Numbered from the stretch's first letter, positions 7,045 through 14,467 are shown. The stretch is 15,952 bases of DNA from CBIFVZ01 sp966185765 (GCA_966185765.1 CBIFVZ010000081.1:1-15952), one strand, 5' to 3'. Notes: generated by a model from the letters alone, not told the origin. A program made the numbers and translations.

Positions 7045-7053
7045 GCGAGGTGA

Positions 7054-8073
7054 ATGATGAGCTTTTCTATTGCGCTGAATTTTGAAGACGGGGTAACGCG
7101 TTTTATCCGCTGTAATCCCGGTGAAAAGGTGCTGGATGCCGCCTACCGCCAGAAAGTAAATCTGCCAATGGACTGTTCCGACGGCGTATGCGGTACCTGC
7201 AAATGCCGCTGTGCCAGCGGTGAGTACGATCTGGGGGAAGATTTTCTTGACGATGCACTGTCTGACGACGAAGCGCAGGCGCGCCTGGTACTCACCTGCC
7301 AGATGGTGCCACAGAGCGATTGCGTGATTGACGTACCCGTTGCAGCGGCAATGTGCAAAACCGGCATCGGCAGCGTTGAAGCAACGGTCACGCGCTGTGA
7401 AGCGCGGACCCCTGGAACCATTGAGCTTGACGTGGCGCTGGCGCAGGGTATGGATTTTCTCCCCGGCCAGTACGTCAACATCCAGATACCCGGCGGGCCA
7501 CACGTGCGCGCCTATTCGTTCAGCTCGCTACCGGGCGACACCCAGGCGAGCTTTATGATCCGTAACGTGCCGGGCGGCATGATGAGCACCTGGCTTACCC
7601 AGCGAGCACAGCCTGGCGATACGCTGTCGCTCACTGGGCCAATGGGCAGCTTCTACCTGCGCCCGCTGGTGCGCCCGGCGCTGATGCTGGCGGGTGGCAC
7701 AGGGCTTGCTCCGTTTCTCTCCATGCTGCGCCAGCTTGCGACCAGTACGGTCACTCAGCCAGTCACGCTACTGTGGGGCGTGAACGTGGATGACGACTTA
7801 GTGATGGCCGATACGCTGGACGCGCTGGCAACACAGATTCCGGGCTTTAGCTGGCTGCCGGTGGTGGCCGATGGTGAAGGGCGCTGTGAGCGTAAAGGTT
7901 ATGTCACCGATCATTTCAGCGACGACATGCTCAACGGCGGTGAGGTGGATGTGTACCTGTGTGGGCCACCGCCGATGGTCGACGCCGTACTGAAAACCTT
8001 CCGCGAACGCGGTATTGAGCCTGCGAGCTTCCACTATGAAAAATTTGCCGCCAGCCAGAGCGCCGCGGCGTAA
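7054..8073 (+). CDS. benC: Benzoate 1,2-dioxygenase reductase
   Basis: Electron-transfer component that passes electrons from NADH through FAD and a plant-type [2Fe-2S] cluster to BenA. Domains in order: ferredoxin (about 1-98) with Cys41, Cys46, Cys49 and Cys82 (DCSDGVCGTCKC, LTCQ); an FAD-binding barrel with RAYSFSS (152-158); and a nucleotide domain with GGTGLAP (214-220) and CGPPPM (303-308). The C-terminal HYEKF is usual for this reductase class. Length 339 is close to known BenC/XylZ proteins. Two adjacent ATGs are possible starts (7054, 7057); the ribosome site is GAGGTG directly before. The stop is 10 bases from benD. Confidence 0.95.
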   Translation: MMSFSIALNFEDGVTRFIRCNPGEKVLDAAYRQKVNLPMDCSDGVCGTCKCRCASGEYDLGEDFLDDALSDDEAQARLVLTCQMVPQSDCVIDVPVAAAMCKTGIGSVEATVTRCEARTPGTIELDVALAQGMDFLPGQYVNIQIPGGPHVRAYSFSSLPGDTQASFMIRNVPGGMMSTWLTQRAQPGDTLSLTGPMGSFYLRPLVRPALMLAGGTGLAPFLSMLRQLATSTVTQPVTLLWGVNVDDDLVMADTLDALATQIPGFSWLPVVADGEGRCERKGYVTDHFSDDMLNGGEVDVYLCGPPPMVDAVLKTFRERGIEPASFHYEKFAASQSAAA

Positions 8074-8083
8074 GGAGACAACC

Positions 8084-8857
8084 ATGCGTTTTCAGGACAA
8101 AGTGATGGTTATCACCGGCGCGGCGCAGGGTATTGGCCGCCAGGTGGCAGAGCAGGCAGCGCGTGAAGGTGCACGTCTGGCGTTAATTGACCGCGCACGT
8201 TATGTGCACGAACTGGGGGCGGCACTGAGCGAGCAGGGCAATGAGGCTATTGCCATTGAGGCTGACCTGGAGCAGTGGGAGAGCACCCGGCAGGCGCTGG
8301 CAACGGCGCAGGCGCATTTTGGCCGCGTGGATATTCTGGTGAACAACGTTGGCGGAACTATCTGGGCGCGGCCTTACGCTGAGTACCAGCCCGAACAAAT
8401 TGAGGCGGAAATCCGCCGCTCGTTGTTCCCAACGCTATGGGGCTGTCGCGCCGTACTGCCGTTTATGCTTAAGCAGGGCAAAGGCGTGATTGTAAACGTG
8501 TCTTCAGTGGCGACACGCGGTGTTAACCGCGTGCCGTATTCCGCAGCCAAAGGCGGCGTGAACGCCATCACCCAGTCGCTGGCGCTGGAATACAGCGAGT
8601 CGGGGATTCGCATAAATGCCACCGCACCCGGCGGTACCGACGCGCCACAGCGCCTGACGCCGCGTAATAACGAGACGCCGAGCGAGCTGGAAAAGTTGTG
8701 GTATCAGCAGGTGGTAGACCAGACCACAGACAGCAGCCTGATGCACCGTTATGGCACGCTGGTTGAGCAGGCCAATGCGATTTTGTTTCTGGCAAGCGAC
8801 GAGGCGAGCTATATCACAGGGACTATTCTGCCGGTCGCGGGCGGGGATTTAGGGTGA
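8084..8857 (+). CDS. benD: cis-1,2-dihydroxybenzoate dehydrogenase (benzoate diol dehydrogenase)
   Basis: NAD-dependent enzyme that oxidises and decarboxylates the benzoate cis-diol to catechol, the substrate of CatA. It is a classical short-chain dehydrogenase: TGAAQGIG (11-18) for the dinucleotide, NNVGG (87-91), catalytic Ser140 or Ser141 (NVSS), Tyr152 and Lys156 (YSAAK), and the tail AGGDLG. The protein has 257 residues. ATG 8084 follows the ribosome site AAGGAG; an upstream in-frame start would lie inside benC. It is the last gene of the operon and is followed by a strong hairpin at 8865-8894. A benzoate transporter, frequently next in other bacteria, is missing. Confidence 0.94.
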   Translation: MRFQDKVMVITGAAQGIGRQVAEQAAREGARLALIDRARYVHELGAALSEQGNEAIAIEADLEQWESTRQALATAQAHFGRVDILVNNVGGTIWARPYAEYQPEQIEAEIRRSLFPTLWGCRAVLPFMLKQGKGVIVNVSSVATRGVNRVPYSAAKGGVNAITQSLALEYSESGIRINATAPGGTDAPQRLTPRNNETPSELEKLWYQQVVDQTTDSSLMHRYGTLVEQANAILFLASDEASYITGTILPVAGGDLG

Positions 8858-8864
8858 TTTGAGT

Positions 8865-8894
8865 GGTTTCCAGGCCTGAGAAGGCCTGGGTACC
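8865..8894 (+). terminator. Hairpin after benD
   Basis: CCAGGCCT (8870-8877) pairs perfectly with AGGCCTGG (8882-8889) over a GAGA loop. Outer GGT/ACC pairs (8865-8867, 8892-8894) extend it past a 2x2 internal loop. No U tract follows, so termination may be inefficient or the stem may protect the 3' end of the operon transcript. Confidence 0.55.
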
Positions 8895-9175
8895 CCTGCG
8901 CCTGTAAATGCTGTACCTGGGAGGCCGTAAAACCTGAGGTCTGCCTGTGGCTTGTAGTTGTTACACTGCTACAAGATGATTAATCCCCTGGTCTGGAAGC
9001 GTTGTCTCTGTGCAATGTTAACGATTACGGCATCTTACGGCTTGCCGGATTTACGGCCAATGCAGAATTCAATAATGCCAGGCAGTAAGATAAGTAATGT
9101 AGGTAGCGAGGGGCGACACCAAATTTCTTTATCCTCAATGCGATGAATCTTTTAAGCCTTTATAAACTCTCAGAG

Positions 9176-9204
9176 TTGCTGTAAAAATTAGACATTGTTA
9201 TACC
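9176..9204 (+). promoter_or_regulatory. Possible promoter for the orphan gene
   Basis: TTGCTG (9176-9181) and TATACC (9199-9204) are 17 bases apart. A second -10-like box, TATACT, is at 9244-9249 but lacks a matching -35. If the first is used, the leader is about 180 nt and would start with the hairpin at 9206-9226. Confidence 0.3.
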
Positions 9205-9205
9205 C

Positions 9206-9226
9206 TTTACCCTGAAAGAGGGTAAA
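9206..9226 (+). repeat. Perfect hairpin flanked by CATTGTTA repeats
   Basis: TTTACCCT (9206-9213) pairs with AGGGTAAA (9219-9226) over a GAAAG loop. CATTGTTA occurs on both sides, at 9193-9200 and 9233-9240, 40 bp apart. Each copy is followed within a few bases by a TATAC box. It could be an operator between two start sites or the tip of a leader RNA. Confidence 0.5.
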
Positions 9227-9388
9227 TACAGGCATTGTTAGGTTATACTCCCAGGGCCTGAAATGATGGCTATGGGCAGTTGTCGTATGCCTGACCCGTT
9301 ATTCCCGAGCATTATGACACAGGATGTCAGCCATTCATCTGTTGTGGTTGAAAGGCTATTGAGAAAACGAAGTAAAAGGGAAGATGAC

Positions 9389-10405
9389 ATGTTGCTAAAC
9401 GAAACACAGTTGCTCAAGTTAAAAGGCTGGTATGTTTTAGATTGTGTAGTCAGAACTAAAGAGGTTTTCCATTTCTCTTGCCGAAATTTAAAAGAAAGTG
9501 AAGACGCTAATATTTTATCTGAGTGTGATGTAACAAAGCAGGATATTGGGCTTTATTTATATGAACAGCCGCAGGCAATGTGCGAGAGTTTTACATTGAC
9601 AGGTTTTGACGATTTGTTGGTAGGGGCTTCCTCCGACCCATCGACTGGATTACATGAGGTTGTTTTTGTTGATACGAGTGGCCGTGTTTATGCGAAAGGA
9701 AATGCAGGGCATAACGGCATTGAAGATGATATCCCACGCGGCTTTAATGGCCCCAGGCGTGGCGCGATATGGCGTATCCGAATGATTCACGGGAGACTTT
9801 ATTTTGTAGGCAGCGATCATACCGTTGGTTATCGAAAAGGTCCAAATGACTGGCAATCACTATGTCTGAATTTACCCATGCCTAAAGATAAAAAACAGTG
9901 GATGGAAGAAGGTTCTGAAAATTTTGACTTTAGTGACATAGATGGTTTTTCTCATAATGACCTCTATGCGGTGGGTGGTAAAAGCAATCTGTGGCACTAT
10001 AACGGTCAGCAGTGGGAAAAAATAAAACTACCTTTTAGACTGAATACTGACACTATCTGTTGTGGTGGTGATGGTTTTGTTTACATTTGCGCCCAACCGG
10101 GCCGTCTTTATAAAGGTCGGGGAGAACAATGGGAGCTTATCTGTCGTGATGAATTTATTTTGCCGTTAAAAGATATGGTCTGGCATGCCGATAAACTATG
10201 GTGTACGACTGATTATGGTTTATGGTGCGTAGAGGATGATAAGCTCGTCAGCATGACTATTCCTGCTGAACTTATAGGGTGTGCGGGAAATTTATCCACA
10301 GCGGATGGAGTGATGTTGATGGCAGGTATGTATGGTGCTGCATGGCATGAAGGCAAGGAGTGGCATTTAATCTTCAATAGCCAGGAATTGCACAACAGGA
10401 CGTGA
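9389..10405 (+). CDS. Orphan protein with beta-propeller-like repeats
   Basis: I do not recognise this gene. The 338-residue product has no signal peptide or membrane segment, so it is probably cytoplasmic. From about residue 88 to 330 it repeats a pattern of about 35-40 residues: hydrophobic strand, Gly-rich turn, aromatic strand, then a Trp near the end. Examples are GRLYFVGSDHTVGYRKGPNDW (135-155), NDLYAVGGKSNLWHYNGQQW (190-209), GFVYICAQPGRLYKGRGEQW (229-248), DKLWCTTDYGLWCVEDDKL (268-286) and GVMLMAGMYGAAWHEGKEW (307-325). Five or six such units suggest a beta-propeller of the BNR/Kelch/WD kind. ATG 9389 is preferred because AAAAGGG lies 8 bases upstream; the frame is open to ATG 9263. 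Base composition is clearly more AT-rich than the ben genes, a sign of transfer. Single, propeller-like acquired genes can be immunity proteins of contact-dependent or type VI toxins, but no toxin is visible, so this remains a guess. Confidence 0.75.
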   Translation: MLLNETQLLKLKGWYVLDCVVRTKEVFHFSCRNLKESEDANILSECDVTKQDIGLYLYEQPQAMCESFTLTGFDDLLVGASSDPSTGLHEVVFVDTSGRVYAKGNAGHNGIEDDIPRGFNGPRRGAIWRIRMIHGRLYFVGSDHTVGYRKGPNDWQSLCLNLPMPKDKKQWMEEGSENFDFSDIDGFSHNDLYAVGGKSNLWHYNGQQWEKIKLPFRLNTDTICCGGDGFVYICAQPGRLYKGRGEQWELICRDEFILPLKDMVWHADKLWCTTDYGLWCVEDDKLVSMTIPAELIGCAGNLSTADGVMLMAGMYGAAWHEGKEWHLIFNSQELHNRT

Positions 10406-10597
10406 TGCATCCTTAAAGAAACGGAATTTTTAACGAAAATTACTAATGGTGAAAAATTAATCACCGCAGGGATTCTGATGCTCGCATAAATATGCCTCAC
10501 GTAAAATGACTGATGGCGTAGTCGTGTGTCTTATGCACTATAAAACTGCGATAATATTTTATATTTCGCTTGAGTTATTACTTTATGCATAACGGAT

Positions 10598-10628
10598 AAC
10601 GCTCCGGATAATATTATCCTGGAGCGTT
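10598..10628. terminator. Long hairpin after the chemoreceptor gene
   Basis: AACGCTCCGGATAAT (10598-10612) pairs with ATTATCC and GGAGCGTT (10613-10619, 10621-10628) with a single bulged T at 10620, a 15-bp stem with essentially no loop. It lies 44 bp past the stop of the minus-strand chemoreceptor gene and 192 bp past the orphan gene, so it may serve both directions. No long U run follows on either strand. A cruciform-like or protein-binding site is an alternative. Confidence 0.55.
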
Positions 10629-10672
10629 GGTTTATTAAGGTTAAAATAAGGCGTTAATTTTCAGGGATTATG

Positions 10673-12211
10673 TTACGCCAGGCGGAAAACCGCCACGCAC
10701 TGCTTCAGTTCATGAGACTTCTGGCTCAGCACCAGCGCAGAGGCGGAGGCTTGTTCCACCAGCGAGGCGTTTTGCTGCGTTACAACATCCATCTGGCTTA
10801 CTGCGGTATTAATCTGGTCAATACCGCGGCTTTGCTCGCTGGTGGACATGGCGATTTCGTCCATCAGGTCGCTTACCTGTTTCACTGAGTGCAGAATACG
10901 CTCCATGCTTTCACCGGCGCGGTTGACCTGGCTGCTGCCGCTGCGAATCTGCTCGCCAGATTGTTCAATTAAATCTTTGATCTCTTTAGCGGCAACCGAT
11001 GAGCGCTGTGCGAGGCTTCGGACCTCGCTTGCGACCACCGCAAAACCCCGGCCCTGTTCCCCGGCGCGCGCCGCTTCTACGGCCGCGTTAAGCGCCAGTA
11101 TGTTGGTCTGAAAGGCAATATCTTCAATGATGTTGATAATGTTATTGATTTTCGCCGAACTGGACTCGATGTTCTTCATCGACACCACCACTTCACACAT
11201 GATGTCATCGCCGCTGTTGGCGGTATCGCGCATGGCTTCAGCCAGTTTACTGGCCTGGCGGGCATTATCAGAGGTCTGGCGCACGGTGGCAGTCAGCTCT
11301 TCCATGCTGGATGCGGTCTGGCCGAGGGAGGCAGCCTGTTCTTCGGTGCGCGCAGAAAGGTCGGTGTTGCCATCAGTGATGTCATCAGCGGCGCTGGCTA
11401 CGGATTCGCCGGTCGCACGAACCTGGCCAATTATCTGGGTAAGTGCCTGACGCATGCGCTCAAGCCCCTGCAGCATATCGCCAATTTCATCATGGTTGTG
11501 GCATTCCACAGGGACATGCAGCTTGCCTTCGGCGATGTTGTCGCAGTGATCACGCGCCTGCGCAAGCGGGACGAGTACGCGGCGATTAAGTTGTATGAAC
11601 AATACGCCCAGTACAAAGCAGAACACAACCGCAACGACTACGATGGCGGTCAGACTACCGTTAATACGGGATGCTGATTTTTCATTGAGCGTTTGTGCAT
11701 AGTGCTCGCGAAAGGCCAGCAAATTATCCAGTACCACTTCAAATTGGCGCTCAAGTGTGGGCATTACGGATGAAGACAGCTCATCAAAACGTTCCTGATC
11801 GTTGTTCTCAACTGCATCGAGCAAAAGCTGAAGGCCCTGGTTGCGGTAGTTTTGCCAGCCATCATGGTAGGCGTCTGCTAATGCCTGTTCGCCAGATTGT
11901 TTATTGTGAGACAGGTAGTTTTGAAATGCGCCATCTGCTTTTTCCAGCGCTTCTCTGGCCTGAGCAAGAGAGGTGGCGGCGGCTTGTTCATTACCGTGAA
12001 GGTGATTTACCAGCGATTCATCAAGGCGCACGCGCAGCGTACGGCTGTGGTTAATGGGATCAATAACAGAAAGTACAACACGTATTTCACTATTTACATC
12101 TTGCAGAGCATCATTATTGCGCACCAGAGACCAGGTCGCCAGCAGGGTACTTGCAAGAAACAGAATGAACAGTAGTGCAAAGGTAAACAGAGAAAGGCGT
12201 CTTACAGACAT
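10673..12211 (-). CDS. Methyl-accepting chemotaxis protein (Tar/Tsr-like)
   Basis: Inner-membrane chemoreceptor controlling CheA kinase through CheW. Order: a short cytoplasmic start, TM1 (about 8-30), a periplasmic four-helix-bundle sensor (about 31-185), TM2 (about 186-206), HAMP (about 207-260), and a coiled-coil methylation and signalling domain. The highly conserved hairpin tip is IAFQTNILALNAAVEAARAG (365-384), followed by GRGFAVVASEVRSLAQRS. The C-terminus ends VAVFRLA, without the NWETF-type CheR docking tail, so it is a low-abundance-type receptor. Start ATG 12211 follows AAGGAAG; the open frame continues upstream to 12283, but that point coincides with the expected transcription start of the FliA promoter. 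The ligand is not predictable; the periplasmic domain is not an obvious copy of the serine or aspartate site. Proximity to ben/cat genes makes an aromatic ligand conceivable. Confidence 0.93.
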   Translation of the reverse strand: MSVRRLSLFTFALLFILFLASTLLATWSLVRNNDALQDVNSEIRVVLSVIDPINHSRTLRVRLDESLVNHLHGNEQAAATSLAQAREALEKADGAFQNYLSHNKQSGEQALADAYHDGWQNYRNQGLQLLLDAVENNDQERFDELSSSVMPTLERQFEVVLDNLLAFREHYAQTLNEKSASRINGSLTAIVVVAVVFCFVLGVLFIQLNRRVLVPLAQARDHCDNIAEGKLHVPVECHNHDEIGDMLQGLERMRQALTQIIGQVRATGESVASAADDITDGNTDLSARTEEQAASLGQTASSMEELTATVRQTSDNARQASKLAEAMRDTANSGDDIMCEVVVSMKNIESSSAKINNIINIIEDIAFQTNILALNAAVEAARAGEQGRGFAVVASEVRSLAQRSSVAAKEIKDLIEQSGEQIRSGSSQVNRAGESMERILHSVKQVSDLMDEIAMSTSEQSRGIDQINTAVSQMDVVTQQNASLVEQASASALVLSQKSHELKQCVAVFRLA

Positions 12212-12289
12212 AATGTCTTCCTTATACTTATGGAGGATAAGAGGATAAAGAATGCTCAGCCAGACGAAAAAACTTCCCGCCATAGGTTT

Positions 12290-12316
12290 TTATCGGCCGT
12301 AAGACGTGTATCTTTA
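12290..12316 (-). promoter_or_regulatory. Sigma-28 (FliA) promoter of the chemoreceptor gene
   Basis: On the minus strand TAAAGATA (12316-12309), an 11-base spacer and GCCGATAA (12297-12290) fit the enteric class 3 flagellar consensus TAAAGTTT-N11-GCCGATAA, with the -10 matching all eight bases and the -35 matching six of eight. Transcription should start near 12283, giving a leader of about 70 nt. This ties the receptor to the flagellar regulon and implies a motile host. Confidence 0.88.
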
Positions 12317-12383
12317 TGTGCCTTTTATTTTTTATTTATTTCACGCAATCGATTGCCACTATTTTGAACGATTTGAAGGTTTT

Positions 12384-12410
12384 CTGGCCTTTCCCGCAAC
12401 GGAAAGCCAG
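12384..12410 (+). repeat. Hairpin/dyad upstream of the DUF305 gene
   Basis: CTGGCCTTTCC (12384-12394) pairs with GGAAAGCCAG (12401-12410) around CGCAAC, with one bulged C. The core CTTTCC-N6-GGAAAG recalls the dyads of MerR-family metal regulators such as CueR (CCTTCC/GGAAGG), but I could not find correctly placed -35 and -10 boxes. It ends 32 bp before the start codon. Confidence 0.4.
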
Positions 12411-12442
12411 GCTTAATGACTACAGCAATGGAGGAGTATTTT

Positions 12443-12796
12443 ATGAAACGCATTTGCGCAATCGCCACACTATTAGCGAGCAGTGTTTGCCTGTCGGTTC
12501 AGGCCGCCGACCATCAACACAGCATGACTGCCACCAGCCCGATGCAACAGGACTATCAGCGTCAAATGGATGAAATGCACTCAGGGATGATGGCTGGAAT
12601 GAAGGAAACCAACCCGGACCGGGCCTTTGCAATTGGGATGCTGGCACACCATAAAGGCGCGGTTGAAATGGCGCAGTCAGAACTCAAGTATGGCAGCGAC
12701 CCAAAAATGCGTGCGCTGGCAGAAGAGATAATTAAGGCACAGCAGGCAGAAATCGACTTGATGGAGACCTGGCTTAAGGAACATCCCGCCAACTAA
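12443..12796 (+). CDS. Secreted DUF305 family protein
   Basis: A 117-residue exported protein, mature form about 96 residues. Signal peptide: MKR, hydrophobic core ICAIATLLASSVCLSV, cleavage after VQA (residue 21). The DUF305 signature is MLAHHKGAVEMAQ (66-78, with the paired His69-His70) and the downstream AQQAEIDLMETWLKEH (99-114). The mature part is rich in His and Met (DHQHSMT, MDEMHSGMMAGM), which suits metal binding; some family members are linked to copper handling, but the biochemical role is poorly defined. The start is ATG 12443 after GGAGG (12430-12434); an earlier in-frame ATG (12416) would spoil the signal peptide. It stands alone, divergent from the chemoreceptor gene and convergent with the aldehyde dehydrogenase gene. 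Confidence 0.87.
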   Translation: MKRICAIATLLASSVCLSVQAADHQHSMTATSPMQQDYQRQMDEMHSGMMAGMKETNPDRAFAIGMLAHHKGAVEMAQSELKYGSDPKMRALAEEIIKAQQAEIDLMETWLKEHPAN

Positions 12797-12804
12797 TTAA
12801 CCTG

Positions 12805-12842
12805 CCGCGCCCGGTGATAAATCAAAATGGCAGTGGGCGCGG
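12805..12842. terminator. Inverted repeat between convergent DUF305 and dehydrogenase genes
   Basis: CCGCGCCC (12805-12812) and GGGCGCGG (12835-12842) are perfect complements 22 bases apart; the right arm lies in the last codons of the dehydrogenase gene. A shorter alternative pairing is CTGCC/GGCAG (12802-12806, 12829-12833). No U tract follows on the + strand. A bidirectional terminator is plausible from position only. Confidence 0.35.
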
Positions 12843-14282
12843 TGTGGTCTGCAGCGTAATCCAGCGCAGGTCGGTAAATTCGTTCACACCTGCCTGCCCA
12901 CCAAAGCGGCCGTAGCCAGAGGCTTTAACGCCGCCAAATGGCATCTGCGGCTCGTCATGCACTGTAGGGCCATTGATATGGCAAATCCCGCTTTGTAGCC
13001 GCTGCGCCACTCGCCAGGCGCGTGCGGTATCACGACTGAATACCGCTGAGGACAGCCCAAACGCATTATCGTTAGCGCAGGCAATCGCCGCGGCTTCACC
13101 ATTCACCCGCACAATGCCTTTTACGGGGCCAAACGCCTCTTCATAATAAATCTGCATGTCTGGCGTAATGCCGTCCAGCACTGTGGCTGCCATCAGGGCG
13201 CTGTGGCTTTTGCCGCCTGTTACCAGCCGGGCGCCTTTTGCCAGCGCGTCGTCGATAAGCGCATTGCAGCGTTCCACACAGCGAGAGTCTGCCACCGCAC
13301 CCAGTACCGTTGGACCTTCGCGCGGGTCACGACAGGGCAGTTCGCTCGCTCGTCTGGCAAAGCGCTCAACAAAGGCGTCGGCAATAGATTCATCCACAAT
13401 AATGCGCTCTGTGGACATACAAATTTGCCCGGAGTTGGCAAAAGCCCCAAAGATGGCGCAGTTTACGGCGGTATCAAGGTCGGCATCGTCAAGGACCAAC
13501 AGGGGGGCTTTACCACCCAGCTCCAGTACTGCCGGTTTCAGGTAGCGGGCGCAGGTTTGCGCAATGATTTTCCCAACGTTGGTCGAGCCAGTGAAATTCA
13601 CCCGGCGTACGGCAGGGTGGGCAATAGCCGCCTCCACAATCTGTGCGGCATCTTCTGGCGCATTAGTGACAAAATTCACCACACCCGGCGCAAAACCGGC
13701 GTCGTTTAAGGCATCAATAATCAGGCCGTGGGTGGCGGGCGACAGTTCGGAACCTTTCAGTACGACGCAGTTGCCACAGGCAAGCGGTGTTGCAATGGCA
13801 CGCACGCCGAGGATAACCGGTGCGTTCCAGGGGGCAATGCCTAACACCACGCCTGTGGGCTGGCGCACTGCCAGCGCAAGATTACCCGGCACATCGGAGG
13901 GAATGACTTCGCCGCTGACCTGGGTAGTGAGCGCTGCTGCCTCACGCAAAAGTCCCGCGCCCAGGTGCACATTAAATTCCGCCCACTGAGTGCTGGCGCC
14001 GGTTTCTCTTGCCATCGCGCTGACAAAATCCGCACAGCGCGCCTCCAGCTGCTCGGCAGCGTTGAGTAACAGCGTGCGCCGTGCGCCAGGGCCAACGTCG
14101 CGCCAACGCTCAAACGCAGTGGCAGCGCTGGCTACGGCACGTTGCATATCTGAAACATTTGCCGCTGGCGCGTGAGAGGCGATTTGGTCGTCGAGCGGGT
14201 TACGGCGTTCAAACGTTGCATTGTTTTCAGCCATGCAGTGCTGGCCGTTAATGAACAGGGCGGGAGTCAGTGCAGGCGTCAT
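12822..14282 (-). CDS. Aldehyde dehydrogenase, salicylaldehyde/vanillin dehydrogenase-like
   Basis: NAD(P)-dependent aldehyde dehydrogenase oxidising an aldehyde to its acid in the cytoplasm. Catalytic residues are present: Asn153 (APWNAP), Lys176 (VLKGSE), Glu254 (LELGGKAP) and nucleophile Cys288 (GQICMS). The C-terminal GICHINGPTVHDEPQMPFGGVKASGYGRFGG region and the length of 486 resemble salicylaldehyde (NahF/DoxF) and vanillin dehydrogenases, so an aromatic aldehyde substrate is likely though not proven. The start ATG 14282 gives the usual length but has only a weak ribosome site (GAGA). Divergent from the amidotransferase-like gene with 185 bp between them. It could deliver benzoate or hydroxybenzoates to nearby catabolic genes, but it lies outside that operon, and succinate-semialdehyde-type substrates cannot be excluded. 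Confidence 0.88.
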   Translation of the reverse strand: MTPALTPALFINGQHCMAENNATFERRNPLDDQIASHAPAANVSDMQRAVASAATAFERWRDVGPGARRTLLLNAAEQLEARCADFVSAMARETGASTQWAEFNVHLGAGLLREAAALTTQVSGEVIPSDVPGNLALAVRQPTGVVLGIAPWNAPVILGVRAIATPLACGNCVVLKGSELSPATHGLIIDALNDAGFAPGVVNFVTNAPEDAAQIVEAAIAHPAVRRVNFTGSTNVGKIIAQTCARYLKPAVLELGGKAPLLVLDDADLDTAVNCAIFGAFANSGQICMSTERIIVDESIADAFVERFARRASELPCRDPREGPTVLGAVADSRCVERCNALIDDALAKGARLVTGGKSHSALMAATVLDGITPDMQIYYEEAFGPVKGIVRVNGEAAAIACANDNAFGLSSAVFSRDTARAWRVAQRLQSGICHINGPTVHDEPQMPFGGVKASGYGRFGGQAGVNEFTDLRWITLQTTPRPLPF

Positions 14283-14467
14283 CGGGCAGTCTCATTGTGT
14301 TATTAAAATGTTGCATTGAGTGTAATCCCCGGCGGCACGCTTGCCCAGTTGCCGTCAGTCAGAAAAGTGATAGCGGCGGGGTTATCTATCCATTTTTACG
14401 ATGCAGAGTGACAAACGTGTTGCGGGAGACAATGCTAAACGTAGCGCATAACAATAAGGAGACAACG

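Larger units (their letters stand above)
8895..9388. other. Non-coding region between benD and the orphan gene
   Basis: About 490 bp without a convincing gene. It contains three copies of TTACGGC (9025-9031, 9035-9041, 9051-9057), a candidate promoter (9176-9204), and a perfect hairpin (9206-9226) bracketed by two copies of CATTGTTA (9193-9200, 9233-9240). The frame of the orphan gene is open back to an ATG at 9263, but that part has no ribosome site. A 62-codon open frame from 8958 to 9146 has no recognisable features. The composition shifts here from GC-rich to AT-rich, which suggests an insertion boundary. Confidence 0.5.

Noticed and set aside
6997..7503. A 168-codon minus-strand frame across benB and benC
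   Set aside because: No domain or ribosome site; it is antisense to the certain ferredoxin domain of BenC.
8958..9146. A 62-codon gene after benD
   Set aside because: No ribosome site, no recognisable domain, and a composition that fits non-coding DNA.
9263..9388. N-terminal extension of the orphan gene from ATG 9263
   Set aside because: No ribosome site before 9263, whereas ATG 9389 has a good one; not fully excluded because the frame is open.
12212..12283. N-terminal extension of the chemoreceptor
   Set aside because: The FliA promoter predicts transcription starting at about 12283, so the upstream codons would not be usable as a leader plus start; ATG 12211 has a good ribosome site and starts just before TM1.
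13203..13709. A 168-codon plus-strand frame within the aldehyde dehydrogenase gene
   Set aside because: No motif is recognisable, and the opposite strand encodes catalytic Cys288 and Glu254 of the dehydrogenase here.
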